Of a stretch of 12,428 nt of DNA, positions 6,237 through 12,427 are shown piece after piece (the stretch's first letter is position 1; every line of letters starts with the position of its first letter). Source of the DNA: Ferrithrix thermotolerans DSM 19514 (GTDB taxonomy: Bacteria; Actinomycetota; Acidimicrobiia; Acidimicrobiales; Ilumatobacteraceae); assembly GCA_945860575.1 (NCBI GenBank), contig CAMAQQ010000016.1:1-12428 (forward strand), written 5' to 3'. The notes below the pieces were generated by a model, which was not told the origin of the DNA, made no database searches, and was given only the letters and a program-made list of their open reading frames with translations. Both the position numbers and the translations under genes were made by a program.

Positions 6237-7544
6237 GTGAGTTTGTTTCCAAAATCCAGATCTGTAAATATTCAAGATTTTGAGCCATCCAAAACTCCGC
6301 TGACCGCTAAATACGGTCTACCCGACAAAGTGAGTTTTTGTCAACGATGCGTCACATCAAATCAAAAACCGATCTCGGCGATTGAATTTCAACACACCTC
6401 GGGCTCAGTTAAGCAAGCGATTCATATTGATGATGAAAATATTTGTGATGCGTGTCGCGTCGCCGAGAAAAAATCTTTAATTGACTGGGATGCCAGGGAC
6501 GCTGAACTGCGCGAACTGTGCGACAGGCATCGCAGCAGCGACGGATCATACGACTGTCTTGTGCCGGGTTCAGGTGGCAAAGATAGTTTCGTCGCAGCCC
6601 ACATGTTGAAATATAAATACGGCATGCACCCATTGACAGTGACATGGGCGCCACATGTTTATACCGAATGGGGTTGGCGAAACTTTCAGCGATGGATTCA
6701 TGCAGGTTTTGATAATTACCTTTGCACACCGAATGGTCGCGTACACCGACTCTTAACAAGACTTGCCGTAGAAAATCTCTTTCATCCATTTCAAGCTTTT
6801 ATTCTTGGACAAAAATCTCTGGCGCCCAAAATGGCCGTGTTGCATCAAATACCTTTGGTTTTTTATGGAGAGAACGAGGCCGAATATGGCAACCCAATCG
6901 GCGATGCTGACTCTGCCAAAAGATCATGGAAATATTTTTCTGCTCCAGAAAAGTCTTCGATCCATCTAGGTGGTACTTCAATCAAAGATCTCACAACTGA
7001 CTTTGGATTAGAAGATGTCGACCTGGACCCTTACCTTCCGGCGAACCCGGCAGGATTAGAAAAACTTGGAATTGAAGTTCACTATCTCGGCTATTACGTC
7101 AAATGGCATCCGCAAAGTTGCTATTACTACTCAGTCGAACACGGCGGTTTCGAAGCATCGCCCGAGCGCACACCCGGAACTTATAGCAAGTACAACTCAA
7201 TCGACGATCGAATAGATGACTTTCACTACTACACCACTTTTATTAAATACGGAATCGGTCGTGCAACTTATGATGCGGCTCAAGAGATTCGCTCAGGGGA
7301 TATAAATCGTGAAGAAGGCGTGGCACTCGTGCAAAGATTCGACGGCGAATATCCAACCAGATTCTCAGACGAGATATTTACCTACTTGAGTATTCCCGAG
7401 AAAGAATTTCCAAAAGCATCTAAAATGTTTGAGCAGCCGATCATGGATCTCAACTATTTCAATAACCTTGCCGACTCGTTTCGCTCGCCTCATTTATGGT
7501 CGTACAATAAAGGTCAGTGGTCTCTTCGTTACCAAGTCAAGTAA
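6237..7544 (+). CDS. N-acetyl-sugar amidotransferase, WbpG-like, divergent long form (copy 2)
   Basis: 435 residues from a GTG; an in-frame TTG two codons on is the nearest alternative. Two CxxC pairs (Cys35/Cys38 and Cys70/Cys73) sit 31 residues apart instead of 16 as in the other two copies, behind a 34-residue N-terminal extension. The PP-loop is the classical SGGKDS (112-117). GENEAEYGNP (211-220) corresponds to the EEGETEYGG block and YGIGRATYDAAQEIRSG (338-354) to the C-terminal family signature. The stretch of about 221-290, rich in Asp, Pro and Tyr, has no obvious counterpart in the shorter copies. Chemistry should be ATP-dependent amidation with ammonia from a HisH/HisF-type donor. 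The HisF-like gene immediately downstream overlaps it, so these two are likely partners. A different substrate or a different position on the sugar is inferred from the divergence. Confidence 0.87.
   Translation: MSLFPKSRSVNIQDFEPSKTPLTAKYGLPDKVSFCQRCVTSNQKPISAIEFQHTSGSVKQAIHIDDENICDACRVAEKKSLIDWDARDAELRELCDRHRSSDGSYDCLVPGSGGKDSFVAAHMLKYKYGMHPLTVTWAPHVYTEWGWRNFQRWIHAGFDNYLCTPNGRVHRLLTRLAVENLFHPFQAFILGQKSLAPKMAVLHQIPLVFYGENEAEYGNPIGDADSAKRSWKYFSAPEKSSIHLGGTSIKDLTTDFGLEDVDLDPYLPANPAGLEKLGIEVHYLGYYVKWHPQSCYYYSVEHGGFEASPERTPGTYSKYNSIDDRIDDFHYYTTFIKYGIGRATYDAAQEIRSGDINREEGVALVQRFDGEYPTRFSDEIFTYLSIPEKEFPKASKMFEQPIMDLNYFNNLADSFRSPHLWSYNKGQWSLRYQVK
7509..7513 (+). promoter_or_regulatory. Possible ribosome binding site for the second HisF-like gene
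   Basis: AAAGG ends 3 nt before the GTG at 7517, which is close for a Shine-Dalgarno sequence. No other ATG, GTG or TTG exists in frame before the conserved IARLDIKG segment, so the GTG at 7517 is retained. Confidence 0.35.
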
Positions 7545-8344
7545 ATTCGGTTGCTCCTCGACAAATACTTCGAATAATTGCCCGACTTGACATCAAGGGC
7601 GCAAATTTAATCAAAGGAATACACCTTGAAGGCTTACGGGTTGTCGGCGACCCACAAGTTCACGCCGAAAAGTACTACAACGATGGTGCGGACGAAATTA
7701 TTTACATGGATACTGTCGCCAGTCTTTATGGGCGAAATAACTTGTTGGACGTCGTGACCCGTGCGACCGAACATGTTTTTGTGCCAATGACCGTTGGCGG
7801 TGGAATCAGATCGGTTGAAGATGCCCGGGCATTGCTTCGCGCGGGTGCCGACAAAGTTGCCATAAATACGGCTGCCGTTAAAGATCCAAGTTTGATTTCA
7901 AAAATTTCCGATGTCTGGGGCTCTTCAACAATTGTTTTGTCAATTGAAGCAAAGCGAACTGCCCCGGGCAAGTGGGAGGCCTACACAGATAACGGGCGTG
8001 AGCGAACTGGTTTAGATGTTGTGCAATGGGCAGAACAAGGAGCCCAGTTAGGCGCCGGAGAAATATTTCTGACTTCTGTTGACCAAGAGGGCACCAAAAA
8101 CGGTTTCGATTGTGACCTGGTAAGTGCCGTTACTAAATCAGTCGACATTCCTCTGGTTGCAAGCGGCGGCTTCGGCAAATTAGACCACCTAAAAGAGTTG
8201 ATGCAAGTTAGCAAACCAACGGGAGTTGCGATCGCTGATTCTTTGCACTATCAAAAGTTTAATTTCAGTGAGATAAGAGCATTCTGCTTGGCGAATAAAA
8301 TTGCCACGAGGCAACGGTCGTCAGATGAAAAGATTGGCCAATGA
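7517..8344 (+). CDS. HisF-like amidation-associated protein, WbuZ type (copy 2)
   Basis: 275 residues if read from the GTG at 7517, overlapping the upstream gene by 28 nt and giving about 15 extra N-terminal residues before the first barrel strand. IARLDIKGANLIKGIHLEGLR begins at residue 21, with Asp25 and Lys33 equivalent to HisF Asp11 and Lys19. Other landmarks are DEIIYMDTVASLYGRNN (59-75), VGGGIRS (93-99), GADKVAINT (110-118), GAGEIFLTSVDQEGTKNGFD (179-198) and ASGGFG (215-220). At the second catalytic site HisF has IDAK, but here it is IEAK with Glu144. This is what I recall of the WbuZ-type proteins that accompany WbpG-family amidotransferases. The likely role is ammonia channelling to the long amidotransferase upstream. 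It ends in an ATGA overlap with the P-loop gene. Confidence 0.88.
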   Translation: MVSSLPSQVNSVAPRQILRIIARLDIKGANLIKGIHLEGLRVVGDPQVHAEKYYNDGADEIIYMDTVASLYGRNNLLDVVTRATEHVFVPMTVGGGIRSVEDARALLRAGADKVAINTAAVKDPSLISKISDVWGSSTIVLSIEAKRTAPGKWEAYTDNGRERTGLDVVQWAEQGAQLGAGEIFLTSVDQEGTKNGFDCDLVSAVTKSVDIPLVASGGFGKLDHLKELMQVSKPTGVAIADSLHYQKFNFSEIRAFCLANKIATRQRSSDEKIGQ

Positions 8345-9093
8345 ATCTTGAACTGAAACATCACAATTCATTTACAAATGACGTCATAATTGTCGACGGC
8401 TTTTGGGGTGGTGGCAAATCAGTGGTGACATCAATAGTTGGTTCTCTGACCGGAGTCGAGAAAAAGAAAGTTGACGGCATTTACGAATATGTATGCATTA
8501 CACATTCGGTCGGCAAGATGAGTGATGACGCAGCCACAACTTTGCTCAAAATTTATGCGGATAACACTCAGTACAACAATCTCATCGGTCGTGAAGTAAA
8601 CCTTCGCTGGTCTGACGACACCGGACTTCGAAACAATCCTGGCAGTCTTTTGTACTTTGGTCGTCTGTTTCACAAAGGCGGCGACTCGGTCATTGAAGTT
8701 ATCAATTCAAAGAATCTCGCCTTGTTAATTGCTTCACACGGATTATTCTCGGTTTCAAACCTGCTTTTTGAGGCTTACGGGTCTCGAATGAAATTGATTG
8801 AAGTTGTTAGGCATCCAATTCACCTATTTCATAATGTCCGCGGCTACATCGCGAATTTTGAACGAGCACGAGAATTTACGCTTTCATTCGACCATAAGGG
8901 AGAAAAAATTCCCTGGTTCGCCGCCACATGGGCAGATGAATTTGTCGAATCATCCATCGCCGACCGTGCACTTCTATCAATTTCACGAATTCAGAAATCG
9001 GTCATTGATCTAATAGATTCACTTGCCAAATCTGACAAGCCGTTGCTGGTGCTCGCATTTGAACAAACGGTGACCGACCCAACCGGCACTATT
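8341..9093 (+). repeat. Duplicated P-loop gene segment, copy A
   Basis: The first 251 codons align without a single gap to 11675-12427. I count about 173 identical residues (69%). The Walker A block (21-30), INSKNLALLI (121-130) and KLIEVVRHPI (151-160) are fully identical. This marks an older gene duplication. Confidence 0.85.
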
Positions 9094-9381
9094 GACACTC
9101 TTGAGACGTTTCTTGACAGAACGAGCACCAAACGAACAAAACGTGTGCTCAAACAACAGTCACTGCCACGCACACAAATTTCGGCCGGCAAATCAACTTC
9201 ATCATTTTCTTTCGTCTCAACGGCTTCGTCAACTGAAGAAGAAATCTATTCGCAAATTGTCAAATCTATTGAGAGTCTCGCTAGCGAAAAAGCAATTCAA
9301 GAATTTCGAGACACAATTCGAAACTATAACGCTCGATGGGCAAGCCCCCTCAATGAGCTCGAGTCCCTTTGGTCTAAATGA
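8341..9381 (+). CDS. P-loop protein with sulfotransferase-like landmarks, copy 1 (function unknown)
   Basis: 346 residues; the ATG overlaps the HisF-like stop as ATGA. A canonical Walker A motif GFWGGGKS lies at 20-27 after a hydrophobic strand (VIIVDG). VRHPIHLF (156-163) resembles the strand-plus-Arg motif of PAPS-dependent sulfotransferases (VRDP-type). LLVLAFEQTVTDPTGTIDTLETFL (235-258) resembles the sulfotransferase segment with the YEDL-dP pattern ahead of the last helices. I infer a sulfotransferase-fold enzyme, or a P-loop kinase, that modifies a sugar. I do not recognise a characterised homologue. No signal peptide or membrane span is seen, so it should be cytoplasmic. The C-terminal part (about 276-300) is Ser/Thr-rich. 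A second copy starts at 11675. Confidence 0.7.
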   Translation: MNLELKHHNSFTNDVIIVDGFWGGGKSVVTSIVGSLTGVEKKKVDGIYEYVCITHSVGKMSDDAATTLLKIYADNTQYNNLIGREVNLRWSDDTGLRNNPGSLLYFGRLFHKGGDSVIEVINSKNLALLIASHGLFSVSNLLFEAYGSRMKLIEVVRHPIHLFHNVRGYIANFERAREFTLSFDHKGEKIPWFAATWADEFVESSIADRALLSISRIQKSVIDLIDSLAKSDKPLLVLAFEQTVTDPTGTIDTLETFLDRTSTKRTKRVLKQQSLPRTQISAGKSTSSFSFVSTASSTEEEIYSQIVKSIESLASEKAIQEFRDTIRNYNARWASPLNELESLWSK

Positions 9382-10538
9382 GACGTCTCTGGCGGCTACT
9401 TAAGTCGCTGACAAGACTTCACTGGAGAATACTTCCGCCGCCACATAAACCAGTCCTTCTTTATTTCGTAACTGGCGCAGATGTAATTGCGCCGTACTTC
9501 TCGCCAGATGAATTTCAAGTACTAGACCTTCGAGAGCACGAAGTCAATCTCTGGGTCGCGATGCGTTGTTTGTTGGGTCGAGACTTGAGTGCGCAAAACT
9601 ATGCGCTTACTTATATCAAGATTGTCGAACCAAAATTGGTCATAACTTTTATCGACAACTTTCCGGCGTTTTTCCATGTGAAAAATCACTTCTCTGATGT
9701 CACAACCGTCCTCATCCAAAATGGTGTTCGTGTTGACCCACGCGATCTTTTCGAAACCAACGCCGATGCTTCAGGCTTGCACAAAAACTTTGTCGACAAG
9801 ATGTTCGTATTCGGCTCGGCAATTGGCGCTACATATGGCAAATATACCGAGGGCGAAATTGTGCCAATTGGAAGTTTTAAAAATAATTTGGTGCCGATCA
9901 CAAAACCAAAGACAAGAACTGTCGCGTATATCTCGACTTACCGGTCTGGGCTTCCCAGAACCACCGTCATTCCAGATTCGCTTCCAGGTTTTCCAATTCA
10001 ATATGGCGAAATAATAGATCGCCGTGAGCAGACAATTATCTTTCTCGCAAATTTTTGCCAAAACAACAATCTCAGTCTGGTGATTATTGGTAAAGACGAA
10101 GATTTTGAAGGAGAGAAGTCGTATTATGCGAAGTTATTAAAAAATTGCTCTTGGACTATCGCGCAGCGACAAACTACGACGATTAATTACACAGTGGTTG
10201 ACGAATCAGAAATTGTGGTTTTCACAAGCAGCACCCTTGGATATGAGTCGCTGGCTCGCGGTAAAAAAACAGCGGCATTTTTAATTGACGCCGAGATTAT
10301 TGACTCACCATCTATCAGGTTCGGCTGGCCAGTGCCACTATCTGACGAAGGAAAGTTTTGGACGAATCGACTTGACAAAAATAGATTCGAAGAAATTTTG
10401 AATTACCTTCTCGCAGCCTCAAACGACGACTGGGAGAAGGTGCGCTCTGAGACGGTGCGTGAAATAATTAATTATGATCCCGGTAACTCACAATTTGTTG
10501 CGATGGTCAAATCATTGCGTGCCGATTGGTACAGATAG
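9378..10538 (+). CDS. Putative surface-carbohydrate biosynthesis protein (LA_1612/TIGR04396-like), probable GT-B-type glycosyltransferase
   Basis: 386 residues; the ATG overlaps the upstream stop as ATGA. A basic, Trp/Leu-rich start (1-19) could lie on the membrane surface. Recognisable blocks are YALTYIKIVEPKLVITFIDNFPAF at about 75-97, LIQNGVR at 112-118, FVFGSAIGATYGKY at 143-156, GSFKNN at 165-170 and TSSTLGYESLARGK at 284-297. The last block resembles the donor-binding Ser/Thr-Gly-x-Glu loop of GT-B enzymes. The layout matches my recollection of the Leptospira-type LA_1612 O-antigen biosynthesis family, whose biochemical function is not established. In this cluster a transferase for the modified nonulosonate is plausible, but this is inference. 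The next gene starts 11 nt after its stop. Confidence 0.65.
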   Translation: MRRLWRLLKSLTRLHWRILPPPHKPVLLYFVTGADVIAPYFSPDEFQVLDLREHEVNLWVAMRCLLGRDLSAQNYALTYIKIVEPKLVITFIDNFPAFFHVKNHFSDVTTVLIQNGVRVDPRDLFETNADASGLHKNFVDKMFVFGSAIGATYGKYTEGEIVPIGSFKNNLVPITKPKTRTVAYISTYRSGLPRTTVIPDSLPGFPIQYGEIIDRREQTIIFLANFCQNNNLSLVIIGKDEDFEGEKSYYAKLLKNCSWTIAQRQTTTINYTVVDESEIVVFTSSTLGYESLARGKKTAAFLIDAEIIDSPSIRFGWPVPLSDEGKFWTNRLDKNRFEEILNYLLAASNDDWEKVRSETVREIINYDPGNSQFVAMVKSLRADWYR

Positions 10539-10549
10539 AGTTAAATCGC

Positions 10550-11653
10550 ATGTCTGAAATTTTTTGGTGCAAAAGTTGTTTGAACATGTCGACACGTCCC
10601 AGAATCACTTTTGATGAGCGTGGTTGGTGTAACGCATGTCAATGGGCAGAAGAAAAAAGAACTTTAAATTGGTCACTTCGCCAAAGTGAATTAGAGCAAA
10701 TCCTCGATTCACATCGGTCATCCGACGGAGCTTTCGATTGTATTGTTCCGGTAAGCGGTGGTAAGGACGGTTCGTATGTTTCGTATCAACTGAAACACAA
10801 CTACGGAATGCATCCGCTGGCGATCACGGTCACGCCCTCGCTCTCATTGTCAATCGGCAATCAAAACATAAAAAACTTCATCGCCAGTGGTTTCGACCAT
10901 ATGCAGGTCAGCTGTGCCGAAGATGACCAGCAAAAGTTAAATAAGCAGGGTTTTATCCACAAAGGCTTCCCTTATTTCGGATGGCTTGTCGCCATTGAAA
11001 CCGTGCCTATATTAATGGCGACAAGGTTAAATATTTCATTGATTTTTTATGGCGAGGAGGGTGAAGTTGAATATGGAGGCTCATCGGTACAAAAAAATAA
11101 ACCCTTCCACGACCTTGAATTCATCAAGAATGTTTACCTAGAGGGTGGGCATGATTCGGTTTTGAAAGAATCAAACCTCAAAAGCGAGGCTTTGTCACTT
11201 TTCAAATTTCCAAAAGCCAGCAAGAACGATCTGAAAATTTCGCATTGGTCGTATTTTGAAAATTGGGACCCTTACAGAAATTATCTCGTTGCAAAAGAAC
11301 ACTGCGGATTAATCGAAGCATCAACTACAAATTCAGGAACGTTCACAAACTTTGCACAAAATGATCAAGGCCTCTATTCGCTTCACGCCTACATGATGTA
11401 TCTGAAGTTTGGATTTGGTCGGGCAACACAAGATGCCGGAATCGAAATTCGTCGCGGTGCAATGACCCGAGAGCAAGCAATAAACCTGGTCAAACTTTAT
11501 GACGGAATCTACCCAGAAGAATTAATTGATTCATATCTCGACTACTACCAAATGACACTTTCCGAGTTTGAATCAGTGATTGATCGTTGGGCAAACACCT
11601 CTCTATTTAAAAAACAAGATGGTCGATGGAAGCCAACTTTTACCGTCAAGTAA
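10550..11653 (+). CDS. N-acetyl-sugar amidotransferase, WbpG/PseA family, copy 3
   Basis: 367 residues from the ATG at 10550. An in-frame TTG at 10526 would add eight residues and overlap the preceding gene, but the ATG gives MSEIFWCKSC, matching MSELFWCTSC of copy 1. Zinc-knuckle Cys7/10/27/30 and PP-loop SGGKDGS (69-75) are conserved, as are EEGEVEYGG (169-177) and GFGRATQDAGIEIRRGAMTR (288-307). Identity to the gene at 3678-4790 is about 75% overall: about 82% over residues 1-90, about 57% over the middle 143 positions, and about 89% over the last 137. A 3-residue deletion sits near residue 226. No HisH or HisF gene follows it inside the window, so it presumably borrows ammonia from the upstream HisH and a HisF-like partner. 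The conserved ends with a divergent middle suggest the same partner but a different substrate. Confidence 0.9.
   Translation: MSEIFWCKSCLNMSTRPRITFDERGWCNACQWAEEKRTLNWSLRQSELEQILDSHRSSDGAFDCIVPVSGGKDGSYVSYQLKHNYGMHPLAITVTPSLSLSIGNQNIKNFIASGFDHMQVSCAEDDQQKLNKQGFIHKGFPYFGWLVAIETVPILMATRLNISLIFYGEEGEVEYGGSSVQKNKPFHDLEFIKNVYLEGGHDSVLKESNLKSEALSLFKFPKASKNDLKISHWSYFENWDPYRNYLVAKEHCGLIEASTTNSGTFTNFAQNDQGLYSLHAYMMYLKFGFGRATQDAGIEIRRGAMTREQAINLVKLYDGIYPEELIDSYLDYYQMTLSEFESVIDRWANTSLFKKQDGRWKPTFTVK
11240..11650 (+). repeat. Duplicated 3' third of the WbpG-type genes, copy B
   Basis: Partner of 4377-4787: 137 codons aligned without gaps, about 89% amino-acid identity, with exactly identical 44-nt (11264-11307) and 38-nt (11414-11451) tracts. 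Confidence 0.85.
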
Positions 11654-11674
11654 ATTTAACGAAATGAGCAAGTC

Positions 11675-12427
11675 ATGACTCTTGAATTTGATCATCCCAA
11701 CTCTTTTACCAATGACATTATTGTCGTGAATGGTTTTTGGGGGGGAGGAAAATCAGTCGTCACCTCCATTATCGGCTCGATGTCGGGTGTCGAAAAGAAA
11801 AAAGTCGAACACGTCTACGAATATGTGTGTATCGCACATGCTTCAGGGAAGATGAGCCTTGATGCTGCGACGGCTTTCTTGAAAATTTACGCCGACTTAT
11901 CCCAATACAACAATCTGATCGGTCGCGAAATCAACCTGCGTTGGGATGATGATTCGGGTTTTCGAAATAACCCCGGCAGTCTCGTCTATCTGAAACGGCT
12001 TTTCAAAAAGAGTGGCGATGGTATTCCCATCGAAATCAACTCAAAGAACCTGGCATTACTAATCGCCACGCATGAGCTAATTTCAGTTTCTAATTTGCTT
12101 TTCGACGCATACGGCTCGAGGCTCAAACTCATCGAGGTCGTACGACATCCCATTCATCTGTTTAATAATGTCTATGACTACACCGCTTCTTTTGAGCGCT
12201 CGCGCGAATTTACCCTCGCGTACAAATTGAAGGGTGTAAAAGTACCTTGGTTCGCCAAAGAATGGGCAGAAGAGTTCGCAGAGGCATCGGTGACAGATCG
12301 TGCTTTGTTGTCAATAGCTAGGATTCAAAAATTGATGATTGTCTCAATCAACGAACACGCTTCGCTTGGCAAAAACTTTTTAGTTTTGGCATTTGAAAAC
12401 ACAGTCCTTGACCCGCAAACAGCATTA
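11675..12427 (+). repeat. Duplicated P-loop gene segment, copy B
   Basis: Gap-free partner of 8341-9093 (about 69% amino-acid identity over 251 residues). It carries a run of seven G (11739-11745) in the Walker A codons that copy A lacks. Confidence 0.85.

Noticed and set aside
6409..6789. Minus-strand open frame of 126 codons inside the long amidotransferase gene.
   Set aside because: It lies wholly opposite a well-supported gene, its translation shows no recognisable motif, and all other genes are on the + strand.
9092..9403. Plus-strand open frame of 103 codons overlapping the end of the first P-loop gene and the start of the next.
   Set aside because: It is an alternative frame of two supported genes, with low-complexity composition and no motif.
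10526..10549. TTG start for the third amidotransferase.
   Set aside because: The ATG at 10550 reproduces exactly the N-terminus of the close paralogue, and the TTG would overlap the preceding gene.
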